Shown: positions 39,683 through 47,180 of the stretch, piece after piece
Numbering within the stretch: position 1 is the first letter of the stretch
Layout of the letters: each line of letters opens with the position of its first letter
NCBI RefSeq assembly: GCF_024448715.1
Contig: NZ_JAMOHZ010000003.1
Location: 124,001 to 188,000 of the forward strand
Origin: Stutzerimonas stutzeri
GTDB taxonomy: Bacteria > Pseudomonadota > Gammaproteobacteria > Pseudomonadales > Pseudomonadaceae
Direction of reading: 5' to 3'
DNA length: 64,000 nucleotides
Program-made: the position numbers and the translations under genes
Notes under the pieces: model-generated
The model's input: only the letters and a program-made list of their open reading frames with translations
Told to the model about the DNA's origin: nothing
Database searches by the model: none

Positions 39683-40593
39683 GCCGAGAATGCTACGTCG
39701 AGAAGAAATTCAATCGGCAGAACGATCTGCTGATCCAGTTCATGAACCATCTTATTGCTGACTATCAAAAACAGGGCTACGTGCTCACGGTTCGCCAGCT
39801 TTATTACCAGCTGGTGGCCCAAGCTGTGGTCGAGAACACGCTGCAGTCATATAAGCGCGTTGCCGGCCTGATCAACGACGCCAAGCTGGCAGGGCTAATT
39901 GACTGGGACGCGATTGAAGACCGCACCCGTGAGTTCTTAGTGAACCCGCACTGGTCGAGCGGCGGCGAAATCATCCGTACTGCAGCAAATTCCTACGGCG
40001 AAGATATGTGGGATAACCAAGAGTCGCGGGTTTTCGTCATCATCGAAAAGGAAGCACTGGTTGGGGTACTGCAGCGCGCTTGCCGGAAATTTGATGTACC
40101 CATGCTCGCCGCCCGCGGCTACCCCAGCGGTACGGTTCTGCGCGACTTCGCCGAGAGCCATTTGCTGCCAGCGATCAAGAATGGGCAGTTCGTCAGGGTT
40201 CTTCACCTGGGTGACCATGACCCCAGCGGAATCGACATGACCCGCGACCTCGTCGACCGGATCTCGATGTTCACCTACGGGATGGTTACCGACTCGGACA
40301 TCGACCGGATCGCTCTCACCATGGACCAAGTCGATGAGGTGAAGCCGCCGGAGAACCCGGCCAAGTCGACCGATTCCCGCTTCGCCAGCTACCGGCGCGA
40401 GTACGGAACGTCCAGTTGGGAGCTGGATGCGCTGACGCCTCAGTACCTCAATAATTTGGTTGAGATGCATATCGAGAGTCACATCGACCCCGACTCTTGG
40501 CAGGTGAAGGAGCAGCGCGTGCTCACGATCAAGCAGCAAATCTCCGCCAGGGCAGATGAGCAAGAGCGCTACGAAGCCTCACTCGAAAGCTAA
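39679..40593 (+). CDS. Stand-alone Topo VI-A/Spo11-like protein
   Basis: The 304-residue protein starts at a GTG overlapping the previous stop. It has a winged-helix-like segment with the catalytic Tyr candidates in VLTVRQLYYQLVAQ (Tyr42/43), followed by a TOPRIM domain: FVIIEKEALVGVL (Glu123), LAARGYPSGTVLRDFAE and HLGDHDPSGIDM (Asp179, Asp181). This order matches the A subunit of type IIB topoisomerases and Spo11. No B (ATPase) subunit gene is nearby. Minimal A-type proteins in mobile elements have been described as Mini-A. It may nick, cut or relax DNA in phage replication or recombination. Confidence 0.82.
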   Translation: MSRECYVEKKFNRQNDLLIQFMNHLIADYQKQGYVLTVRQLYYQLVAQAVVENTLQSYKRVAGLINDAKLAGLIDWDAIEDRTREFLVNPHWSSGGEIIRTAANSYGEDMWDNQESRVFVIIEKEALVGVLQRACRKFDVPMLAARGYPSGTVLRDFAESHLLPAIKNGQFVRVLHLGDHDPSGIDMTRDLVDRISMFTYGMVTDSDIDRIALTMDQVDEVKPPENPAKSTDSRFASYRREYGTSSWELDALTPQYLNNLVEMHIESHIDPDSWQVKEQRVLTIKQQISARADEQERYEASLES

Positions 40594-40608
40594 TCAAAAG
40601 GAAACATC

Positions 40609-40791
40609 ATGGATATCGGGCTTCTTCTGATCCGCATCATCGGCATCCTGCTGCTCACAGTCGTGGCGATGGCCTGCTTCTCCAATATTGGCAAGACGAC
40701 TCGAGGTTCCGTCTGGACCAGGCGGAAGGCTATTCGCGGTCTCGTTCTGTTCTGGTCGTTGTACCTGCTGGGGTTCCTCAGTCATGGGTGA
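40609..40791 (+). CDS. Small membrane protein
   Basis: A 60-residue protein with two hydrophobic helices, residues 4-24 (GLLLIRIIGILLLTVVAMAC) and 43-58, joined by a basic loop. It follows the Topo VI-A-like gene by 15 bases with AAAGGAAA upstream. Function unknown. Confidence 0.68.
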   Translation: MDIGLLLIRIIGILLLTVVAMACFSNIGKTTRGSVWTRRKAIRGLVLFWSLYLLGFLSHG

Positions 40792-41176
40792 CGTGCCGGC
40801 CGTGAACCACCGAGTCGACGATCGCAAGGACCTATGCGCGCTGGCGCCGTACGAGTTCAAGAACGGCGAGACGATCAAGGTGGACCTGACCAAGGTTGCC
40901 GGCTATCAGGCTTCGCTGAAATACGTTGAGGCGCTAATGGATGACGGCAGTCTGCACATCCTGGCGACCTCTTTGGCGAAGCTCCAGAAAGCGCATCCGC
41001 AGCTGGTACGGGTGCGCCGCGACACCCTGGTCGTACCCGAAAAGGTGCAATCGATCGCGCGCCTGGCCGCTGACCGTCGACGCGAAATAACGCTTGCCGG
41101 AGGCTGGATCGTAACCACTGGACGCGACTCATCCGACTGGCGAAAACTCGATGCGAAGGGGGTTTCGTTGCACTAG
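40784..41176 (+). CDS. LytTR-like DNA-binding domain protein
   Basis: The 130-residue protein starts at the ATG at 40784, overlapping the previous gene by eight bases. From residue 45 on it resembles a LytTR domain: YVEALMDDGSLHILATSLAK then LQKAHPQLVRVRRDTLVVPE, and a final hairpin ITLAGGWIVTTGRD. LytTR domains usually bind DNA as parts of response regulators. Here there is no receiver domain, so it could act as a free-standing repressor or activator. The similarity is clear in pattern but not strong in identity. Confidence 0.6.
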   Translation: MGDVPAVNHRVDDRKDLCALAPYEFKNGETIKVDLTKVAGYQASLKYVEALMDDGSLHILATSLAKLQKAHPQLVRVRRDTLVVPEKVQSIARLAADRRREITLAGGWIVTTGRDSSDWRKLDAKGVSLH

Positions 41177-41203
41177 ACAATTCAACTCTTTGTTGAATAT
41201 ACT
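41174..41203 (+). promoter_or_regulatory. Operator and promoter of the right-arm small genes
   Basis: TAGACA (41174-41179) and TATACT (41198-41203) are 18 bases apart, and the spacer holds CAACTCTTTGTTG (41183-41195). The layout is identical to the site at 45505-45534. Confidence 0.8.
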
Positions 41204-41234
41204 ACTGGCACACCAACATTAGCGGGCCAGTCAG

Positions 41235-41354
41235 ATGAGCAAGCAAGAGCCGAAGGAAGCGACACCCACCCTTCTCGACCTGACAGTAACAGGTCTTCTC
41301 TTGCTGCTGTTCTGGCTGGCCTCGCTGCCGTTTCAGTCCGGGGGAACCCTGTGA
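41235..41354 (+). CDS. 39-residue single-span membrane peptide
   Basis: A short gene starting MSKQEPKEATPTLLDLTVTG with one hydrophobic segment (LLLLLFWLASLPF). It is first after an operator-promoter, and its stop overlaps the next start (GTGA). The ribosome binding site is weak. Real expression is likely but unproven. Confidence 0.55.
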   Translation: MSKQEPKEATPTLLDLTVTGLLLLLFWLASLPFQSGGTL

Positions 41355-41794
41355 AAACGAAAGCCAAAACCGCGCCCTCCCAGCTCTCGGAAGCGCATCT
41401 GACCAAGTGGCGTGCGCTGCTCACCGCCTCAGCCGAACAGATCGAGGCGCTGCAGACCAAGCTCGAAATGTACGAGCAGCGGCAGGAAGCAACCGTCGAG
41501 AAGGAGCTGTTCCTGCTGGAAAAGCTGATCGCCGCGGAAGAGCGGGTCGAGGAGTTGAACAGCCTGCTGGCGGAACTGGCCGACCCAGATAACCAGCTGG
41601 TCGTCGTCGACCCGGTCCACCTGAACCCCGCTGATCAATTGCCTCCGGTTGCCTGCCCTCTTCTGATCCACGTAGAGGGTGAGCTGATCCGGGCTGAGCG
41701 CACCGCATTCATCGCCAGCCGTGAGCGCGCGATGGTTTACCAACTGGAGGACGGCCGGCGGATCGAGGGTCGCTTCCCCTGGACTTACCCATGA
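41351..41794 (+). CDS. Coiled-coil phage protein
   Basis: The 147-residue protein starts at a GTG overlapping the small upstream gene. Residues 10-78 form a strong coiled coil (EQIEALQTKLEMYEQRQEAT, LLEKLIAAEERVEELNSLLA). The C-terminal 60 residues form a small beta domain (RTAFIASRERAMVYQLEDGR). No family is recognised. Confidence 0.7.
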   Translation: MKTKAKTAPSQLSEAHLTKWRALLTASAEQIEALQTKLEMYEQRQEATVEKELFLLEKLIAAEERVEELNSLLAELADPDNQLVVVDPVHLNPADQLPPVACPLLIHVEGELIRAERTAFIASRERAMVYQLEDGRRIEGRFPWTYP

Positions 41795-41805
41795 AGGATC
41801 AGAGC

Positions 41806-42567
41806 ATGAGCAAGATTGTTGTGGATCGCGATATGCTGGAACGGGTGTATGCCGGCTGGCACAAATCGACCGATGTTGCAGGCCCGATGTTTGAGCTGCG
41901 CGCCGTGTTAGATGCCGAGCCAACGTGCAGCGAATGCGAGGGATACGGCTCGCGAATGACCACCAACTTCGATGGTTTCCCAGTTATCGAGCCGTGCCCG
42001 TGCCGCAACGCAAAGGTTGAGCCAGCCCCGGCGCAGGATGAGCAGGAGGCAGAGGTTCCGCGCAAGGCGCTTGCCGACTTCATCGAATACAGCGTTCACG
42101 GTCCTTACGGCTGCAACGCAAAGTGGCTTTCGGACAAGCACGCCTTGGTCGCAGCACTCACTCGCCCCGCGCAGACCGGGCAGCGGCCTGTGGCGTGGGT
42201 CTATGTGAAAGATCGCCACGAAGGCCCGTATGAGTTCCACGGGCTTGAGCTGCTTGATTCAGGCAAGCACAACTTGTACGCCGCCCCCATCGCGCAGGCC
42301 GAGCAACCATCAATGCAGCAGATCAGCGACTACCTGCACAGGTTAGATGCTATACAGAGAGAGCTAATCGAGCGCGAGGCTCGCTTAGTCGCGCCTACCA
42401 TTCAGACCGCCCCGCAGCCGGAGCAGCTACCGCACTGGGAGCCATGCAATCCGGGCTGCGATCCAGAGTTCAACGGTCAGCGAAGCAGGTATTGCGCAGA
42501 GCTATGCCACGGTGCCCGCGCCGCCCTGTCCGCCACCCCCAGCCCCGCCAAACGAGGTGATGCATGA
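41806..42567 (+). CDS. Phage protein with Cys motif and MSKxxVDRxxLE N-terminus
   Basis: This 253-residue protein starts at ATG 41806 (AAGGA seven bases upstream, better than the ATG at 41791). CSECEGYGSRMTTN and PCPCRNAK form a DnaJ-like zinc-binding CxxC pair at about residues 42-68. A central PVAWVYVKDRHEGPYEFHGL resembles repeats in many phage hypotheticals. The N-terminus, MSKIVVDRDMLERVYAGW, is similar to that of the next gene. Function unknown. Confidence 0.7.
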   Translation: MSKIVVDRDMLERVYAGWHKSTDVAGPMFELRAVLDAEPTCSECEGYGSRMTTNFDGFPVIEPCPCRNAKVEPAPAQDEQEAEVPRKALADFIEYSVHGPYGCNAKWLSDKHALVAALTRPAQTGQRPVAWVYVKDRHEGPYEFHGLELLDSGKHNLYAAPIAQAEQPSMQQISDYLHRLDAIQRELIEREARLVAPTIQTAPQPEQLPHWEPCNPGCDPEFNGQRSRYCAELCHGARAALSATPSPAKRGDA

Positions 42568-42902
42568 GCAAGGTATTGGTTGATCGGGAGCTGCTGGAGA
42601 AGTGGGCCGATAAGTTGGAGGGCGCTGATTCAGCTGGATATGGCTGGGAGGATCTGCTGGCGGCAGAGGTTCGTGGAGCTATCGCCCAGCCCGCAGAGGC
42701 GGAAGGGGTTTCCGTGGAACGATGGCTACATGAGCAAGGCGAGTATCACCTGCACCCCGACGGTGAGTGGGTGCTTTATGACGACCACCTCGCCGCCCTG
42801 TCTGCCGTCCCCGGCCTGCGTGAGTACATCACCAAGGGCTTGGCTGAAGGCACCCTGTCGATCGGCGGCGCGATCTCGGCTACTGGAGAGCGGACGGAAT
42901 GA
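42564..42902 (+). CDS. Phage protein paralogous at its N-terminus to the previous gene
   Basis: The 112-residue protein starts MSKVLVDRELLEKWADKLEG, the same N-terminal module as the upstream gene, followed by a different domain (RWLHEQGEYHLHPDGEWVLY). This suggests module shuffling by recombination. It is coupled by ATGA overlaps on both sides. Confidence 0.68.
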   Translation: MSKVLVDRELLEKWADKLEGADSAGYGWEDLLAAEVRGAIAQPAEAEGVSVERWLHEQGEYHLHPDGEWVLYDDHLAALSAVPGLREYITKGLAEGTLSIGGAISATGERTE

Positions 42903-43246
42903 GCAACGAATTCAAAGAAGGTCAGGTGCTGATTTTCGACCCGTCCGACGGTCGACGCGAACCCCGCGAAATCACCATCGGCAAGACGGGTCGCAGGTGG
43001 GTTCAGATCAAGAGCGCAGGGTGGATCGATGCCCGCTTTGACAAGGAAACATTGGTCATTGACGGTCGGGGATATGCCTCACCGGGGCGGGTCTGGCTCA
43101 GCTGGGATTCGTATCACGGTGAGAAGAGACGCCTAGCACTTCACGCTCGCTTGCGCCGAATGCTGGACGACTATTCCAAGCCGTACACGACAGAGCAGGT
43201 CGCGGCAGCACTTGCTGCGCTGGGCTACACGGAGCAATCGGAATGA
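42899..43246 (+). CDS. Small beta-barrel-type phage protein
   Basis: This 115-residue protein starts MSNEFKEGQVLIFDPSDGRR and has alternating strands (REITIGKTGRRWVQIKSAGW, IDARFDKETLVIDGRG) and a C-terminal helical segment (RRMLDDYSKPYTTEQVAAAL). Such 'beta barrel' proteins are frequent in Pseudomonas phages; their role is unknown. Confidence 0.7.
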   Translation: MSNEFKEGQVLIFDPSDGRREPREITIGKTGRRWVQIKSAGWIDARFDKETLVIDGRGYASPGRVWLSWDSYHGEKRRLALHARLRRMLDDYSKPYTTEQVAAALAALGYTEQSE

Positions 43247-43542
43247 GTGAAGAAAACGTAAAGCTGGTCCACCCCTGCACATACTTCGATCGAGGGCTGT
43301 ACGACGATCTGAAGGTCGCAGGGCTCGATACGTTCGAGGCAAAGCGTCAGGCAACCGTGGTCAGTCGTGGAATCAGTCTTCGGGAGCACCTGGCTGGACA
43401 AGCGCTGCCAGCCGTGATTTCGGAATTCTGCCACGGCAAGCGCGAAGGAGACTGTAAGGTGGACGACAACTGGCCCGACGCTATCGCTCGCGACTGCTAC
43501 AGGATTGCCGACGCCCTCATCGAGCGAGGATCAAAACGATGA
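43243..43542 (+). CDS. Conserved small phage protein
   Basis: The 99-residue protein includes GISLREHLAGQALPAVISEF, a motif common in phage proteins of unknown role, and DNWPDAIARDCYRIADALIE at the end, another recurrent pattern. It overlaps neighbours by four bases. Confidence 0.7.
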   Translation: MSEENVKLVHPCTYFDRGLYDDLKVAGLDTFEAKRQATVVSRGISLREHLAGQALPAVISEFCHGKREGDCKVDDNWPDAIARDCYRIADALIERGSKR

Positions 43543-44399
43543 GTGCAGCAAAGCGATACGGCGACCCGGTCTTCGGCAACACACTGGCGGACCTGAAGGT
43601 GTTGACCACGATGACCCAGGCCATGGACGGCCTCAAGTTCGAAGGTCCCGCCCGGAAGGTTGGAGCATTCCTGACTCTGGCAGCGGCCACCGGAGAGCTG
43701 ATCGGCGAAATCGAGGATCTGGAACTCGCGCTGCAGGATGCCGAGGGTCGCGCTGACAACGCCGGCCGCAACGCATCGGCTTTCGAAGATCGGATGGGTG
43801 ACCTGCAGGTTGAGAACGGGAAACTGCGCGACCAGATCACCGAACTGAAGACGGATGCTCAGCGCCAGCATGAGGCTAACCGGACAACCTGGACGCAGCT
43901 TGAACATGCGAAGTCATTAGTGCGGGAGGCTGTAGTCATCTGCCGCACTAATGACTTGCACATTAGTGCGAATTATCTCGAAACCGCCCTGCCTCAGCAT
44001 GCCGAGTCGGGACAACGGATTGACCCGGCCAAGGAGCGCGCCGCAACCGAAGTGGCAGAACAGTCCGAGCTGCGAGCCAAGCCATCCCCGGCGCAGAAAT
44101 CGCAGCAGGCTGGTCACCCAATGCAACCCATCGAGTTCGACGGGAAAGGCGTTATTCGCTTTCGGGAGAACCGGATGGTGAGGCACCTGCTCGACTTCGC
44201 CGCACCACGCGGATGCGGCTTGAACGAGCTGGCCCGCATGGACTTCAGCCAAGATGACCGGATGCAGCTAGCACAGCTGATCGGCTATAGCGTCAGCGGT
44301 TACGGCGATCTAGGCTACGCAAGTGACGAATCCGTTGAAGCCGCGGATCAGATTGCAGCCGACCTGCATGCTGCCCAGAAGGAGGTCGACCGTGGCTGA
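43539..44399 (+). CDS. Phage protein with coiled coil and conserved C-terminal domain
   Basis: The 286-residue protein has an N-terminal helical part with coiled coil (GDLQVENGKLRDQITELKTD), a variable linker, and a C-terminal domain (GKGVIRFRENRMVRHLLDFA, then ELARMDFSQDDRMQLAQLIG) that I recognise from numerous phage hypotheticals. The 3' end overlaps the next gene by eight bases. Function unknown. Confidence 0.72.
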   Translation: MSAAKRYGDPVFGNTLADLKVLTTMTQAMDGLKFEGPARKVGAFLTLAAATGELIGEIEDLELALQDAEGRADNAGRNASAFEDRMGDLQVENGKLRDQITELKTDAQRQHEANRTTWTQLEHAKSLVREAVVICRTNDLHISANYLETALPQHAESGQRIDPAKERAATEVAEQSELRAKPSPAQKSQQAGHPMQPIEFDGKGVIRFRENRMVRHLLDFAAPRGCGLNELARMDFSQDDRMQLAQLIGYSVSGYGDLGYASDESVEAADQIAADLHAAQKEVDRG

Positions 44400-44700
44400 A
44401 CCAAAACAGGTGAACGTCGGCACCATTGGTCACATCGACCATGGGAAGGTCACGCTCACGGCAGCGTTGGTGAAGGTGCTTGGTCCTGAAATGGCAGACA
44501 AGGTGGTGATACTGGACGACGAGAGTGTTGCCAAACTCCGAGATCAGAATCGGATATTCGACGAGTTGGATTTCCCAGCCCAAGGGCTCGGTCGCCAGCG
44601 TAGCGTAAACCGGAAAGCACTGAGGAAGGCGCGAATGCTAGACCTTCAGCGCCGAGCGTTTTCGAAGGAGTTGTCGCCAAACAAGGGTATCCCCGGATGA
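44392..44700 (+). CDS. Protein carrying an EF-Tu-like P-loop peptide
   Basis: The 102-residue protein starts at a GTG with a perfect AAGGAGG nine bases upstream. Residues 7-26, [20 protein letters not shown], match the G1 region of bacterial EF-Tu ([20 protein letters not shown]) with only Val-to-Ile and Thr-to-Val changes. The second change removes the residue that binds magnesium, so GTPase activity is unlikely. After residue 35 there is no EF-Tu similarity; the rest is charged and helical ([20 protein letters not shown]). It could be a mimic or bait for something that binds EF-Tu, but this is inference. Confidence 0.8.
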   Translation: [102 protein letters not shown]

Positions 44701-44936
44701 AAAAGCTGAAGGAGGCGGACGTGCGCAACTGCACGTACTGCCACGCCAATGGGGTCACAGCTCGCGCCACCTGGAGATCCAACCGCCTGACACTCTCGAA
44801 GCGTGCCTGCCAGGGGCACCTCCCGGAGTTGCAGCGCGAGGAAGCCCGTGCGTCCGCGCTCGACAGCCACATGTCCGAAGCCGATCACCAAACCTGGGGT
44901 CGGCTGGATCGAAGGTATGCTACCCACGACACTTGA
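44697..44936 (+). CDS. Small zinc-ribbon-like phage protein
   Basis: The 79-residue protein has CTYCHANGVTARATW and ACQGHLPEL, giving a CxxC plus CxxH arrangement typical of small metal-binding domains. Overlaps the previous gene by four bases. Function unknown. Confidence 0.7.
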   Translation: MKKLKEADVRNCTYCHANGVTARATWRSNRLTLSKRACQGHLPELQREEARASALDSHMSEADHQTWGRLDRRYATHDT

Positions 44937-44947
44937 GAGATTTAGCA

Positions 44948-45196
44948 ATGGAAGAAAACAGTGCTGTTCAACAGGCCAGCGAAGACATAGCCGAATTTAT
45001 CAATGACCGGCTGCGTCGCCTTCAGAAGGAAACGGGTCGGTGGCCGTCTACGATTGGTTTAGACATCGTATTACACACCGAGGCGGGAAAGGTGAACGGG
45101 TTCATACTCACAGACTTATCCATAGAGTTGGCTGACGACGCTGAAGTCCATCCTGAGGGTTGCTTCGGGAGCAGCTGGGTTTCCTCGAAACGGTGA
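44948..45196 (+). CDS. Small phage protein, function unknown
   Basis: An 82-residue protein starting MEENSAVQQASEDIAEFIND with a helix followed by strands (GLDIVLHTEAGKVNGFILTD). No family is recognised; GAGAGA precedes the start. Confidence 0.65.
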   Translation: MEENSAVQQASEDIAEFINDRLRRLQKETGRWPSTIGLDIVLHTEAGKVNGFILTDLSIELADDAEVHPEGCFGSSWVSSKR

Positions 45197-45460
45197 ATGA
45201 CTGCCATGACCATAACTACCCGCGGCATAGCCGACGTACTTTTCATCTGCGGCGATCAGGAAACCGCTCTGACAGGCATTGAGGTCCTGCTGTCCGAGAC
45301 GATGCCAGGTACGTTCGAAATGATGTTCGGATCAGTCAACGCGAAGGCAGCGGAAGGGGCGGATCGCGTCTGTGTCGAGCTGCCGGATCGCTATCTCTGC
45401 GGCCCCATCACTTTTAACAAAAGCGGTAGCGTTGTGTTCAGCGACGAAGGTCTAGAGTGA
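45197..45460 (+). CDS. Small phage protein, function unknown
   Basis: An 87-residue protein whose ATG directly follows the previous stop; an alternative ATG is at 45206. The sequence ITTRGIADVLFICGDQETAL is mixed alpha/beta, ending SGSVVFSDEGLE. No family is recognised. Confidence 0.62.
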   Translation: MTAMTITTRGIADVLFICGDQETALTGIEVLLSETMPGTFEMMFGSVNAKAAEGADRVCVELPDRYLCGPITFNKSGSVVFSDEGLE

Positions 45461-45504
45461 GCTGAACTGGTCGGCGGAACGGCCACCATCAAGTTGATAT
45501 CGCG

Positions 45505-45534
45505 TTGGCAATTCAACTTATAGTTGAATATACT
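45505..45534 (+). promoter_or_regulatory. Operator and promoter of the PrtN-like gene
   Basis: TTGGCA (45505-45510) and TATACT (45529-45534) are 18 bases apart with CAACTTATAGTTG (45514-45526) filling the spacer. Of all sites this has the best overall promoter match. Confidence 0.82.
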
Positions 45535-45573
45535 GCGAGACATCAAGAAAGCTGCCTTGGAGTTCCGCAGTCG

Positions 45574-45849
45574 ATGAATACGCTATTTTTGCTGATGGCC
45601 CAGTACAACGGGCTCGCTGTCATCCCGCTCGATCGAGTGTGCCAGGACTATTTCCGCCACCTCACTATCGACCAGTTTCAGCGCAAGGCCAACGCCGGCA
45701 TTATCCAGATCCCAATCACCCGAATGGAAGCCGGCACCCAGAAGAGCGCCAAGGGCATCTTCCTCACCGACCTGGCCAAGTATATCGACGACCGCCATGC
45801 CGCCGCAGTGAAAGAGGAAGCCCAGCTCAACGGTCGACGCTTAGGTTAA
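45574..45849 (+). CDS. PrtN-family regulator or excision factor
   Basis: The 91-residue protein starts MNTLFLLMAQYNGLAVIPLD and matches the pyocin activator PrtN family: VCQDYFRHLTIDQFQRKANA, IQIPITRMEAGTQKSAKGIF and a C-terminal LTDLAKYIDDR. PrtN activates pyocin genes after DNA damage in P. aeruginosa. Prophage copies next to an integrase, as here, may instead be excisionases or regulators of excision. It runs convergently into the integrase with a nine-base overlap. Confidence 0.88.
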   Translation: MNTLFLLMAQYNGLAVIPLDRVCQDYFRHLTIDQFQRKANAGIIQIPITRMEAGTQKSAKGIFLTDLAKYIDDRHAAAVKEEAQLNGRRLG

Positions 45850-46983
45850 CTTGGCCTTTTTCCGCCCCACCCACTCGCCGTACTGCACCTTCACAGCAAG
45901 GACTTTAGGTAGCCATTCCCAATCGCCGTACCGATCACCTTGAGCGTGCAGGTGGGTATAGCGGCGAAGCGAATTCCAATTCCGGTGCCCGGATACTGAC
46001 GACACGCGCGGAATATCCCAGCCCATTTCAAACAGGCGACTGATGCCTTCGTGGCGAAGATCATGGAAGTGCAGGTCCACCACTTGCTCGGCCTCCACTG
46101 CCCGCGCCCACGCCCCCTGAATAGCATCGACGGTGTAGGGGAAAATCTCTTCGTAGACCCGCGGCATGCTCTGGATGATTCCCCAGGCTTCGTCCGGTAG
46201 ATTGCACCAAACGTCGTTACCCCACTTGTCACCAGGGTTCTTCATATCCCGCACCAGCACCGCCCGCCGCTTCTCGTCCAGATCGGCCCAGCGGATTCGC
46301 ACAATCTCCTCCTGCCGGCGCGTGCTGAACAGAGCGAACGCGGCGATCTTGGCCATCGGCATGGATGTGGGACGTGAAGAATGGCTGCGGAAGAACGCTC
46401 CAAGCAGCCTGTCTAACTCTTCCATGGTGGGCCGACGATCGCGCTCGCGACTCTTCATCTTGTAGCCGAGCTTCTTGAGTACCAGCCGTGCCCGCATCAT
46501 GGCGACAGGGTCGATCTCGTAGCCCCAGGCGGCATTGGCCACCGACATGACGGCTCCCAGGTGGGCCAGATCATTTCCTGCCGTCTGAGGCTTCACGCCG
46601 CCCCCTTCAGGTCCCATCCGCCAGAGTGCGAAGTCGACTAAGGTTTGGCTGGTGACCTGCTTGTCCGTCAGCTGACCGAGATAGCTCCGGCGGATCGCAT
46701 TCAGGGTCGCCTCCTTGGTCTTACCGAGAGGCTGAGCTTTTCCGACTTCCTGCAAATAGCGGTCGATTATATCGGCCAGAATGTGACCAGATCGCGCTGA
46801 GCGCTCGATTGCACCTGGCTCATTCAGCTCCGTCTCGCGGCGCTTCGCCCAGACCTCGGCGGCCTTCTTCCGTTCGAACGTCTGACTCTCCTGATAAACT
46901 TGTTCACCGTCCTTTTTGATGCGTATCTGCACGGTGTAACTTACCGTTCCGTCCGCTCTCTTTCGCGGTCTGATAGTGGCCAC
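45841..46983 (-). CDS. Tyrosine integrase (dusA-associated type)
   Basis: The 380-residue protein starts at a GTG with AGGAGGGC eight bases upstream; a longer frame starting at 47073 is less likely. It has an arm-type N-terminal domain (IRIKKDGEQVYQESQTFERK), core-binding domain and catalytic domain with Arg in ALFSTRRQEEIVRIRW, then HFHDLRHEGISRLFEMGWDI, SVSGHRNWNSLRRYTHL (His, Arg, His, Tyr). It lies next to dusA with its 5' end toward it, as in dusA-associated integrases, and would integrate and excise the prophage. Confidence 0.95.
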   Translation of the reverse strand: MATIRPRKRADGTVSYTVQIRIKKDGEQVYQESQTFERKKAAEVWAKRRETELNEPGAIERSARSGHILADIIDRYLQEVGKAQPLGKTKEATLNAIRRSYLGQLTDKQVTSQTLVDFALWRMGPEGGGVKPQTAGNDLAHLGAVMSVANAAWGYEIDPVAMMRARLVLKKLGYKMKSRERDRRPTMEELDRLLGAFFRSHSSRPTSMPMAKIAAFALFSTRRQEEIVRIRWADLDEKRRAVLVRDMKNPGDKWGNDVWCNLPDEAWGIIQSMPRVYEEIFPYTVDAIQGAWARAVEAEQVVDLHFHDLRHEGISRLFEMGWDIPRVSSVSGHRNWNSLRRYTHLHAQGDRYGDWEWLPKVLAVKVQYGEWVGRKKAKLT

Positions 46984-47180
46984 GGCGGTATGCCCTCCTA
47001 GCGAGTGGTACAAATCTGGGGTTGAGTGGTACAGCGTACCACCGAAATTAAAAAACCCACTTGATTCCACCAAAAACCTCGCAAATTCAACCGATTTTCA
47101 ACCAGTATAATATTTATGAAATACCTTTCAAACCCAGCAACGGCGCGGCCTGCGGTAGATAGGAGGTTTTCTGTCGCACC
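46984..47180. other. Prophage-chromosome junction (att side) at dusA
   Basis: Between the integrase and the conserved part of dusA the sequence changes from phage to host. TTCAACCGATTTTCAACC at 47086-47103 repeats a half-site directly, and TATAAT stands at 47106-47111, four bases before the dusA ATG. The attachment core probably lies in or just before the conserved RRFSVAPMMDW codons (about 47158-47190). The other copy is outside the window, so the core cannot be defined here. Confidence 0.6.

Noticed and set aside
47116..47170. dusA start downstream at the ATG near 47181 with AGGAGG at 47161
   Set aside because: Spacing of about 15 bases is too long and would remove the conserved RRFSVAP residues of the core.
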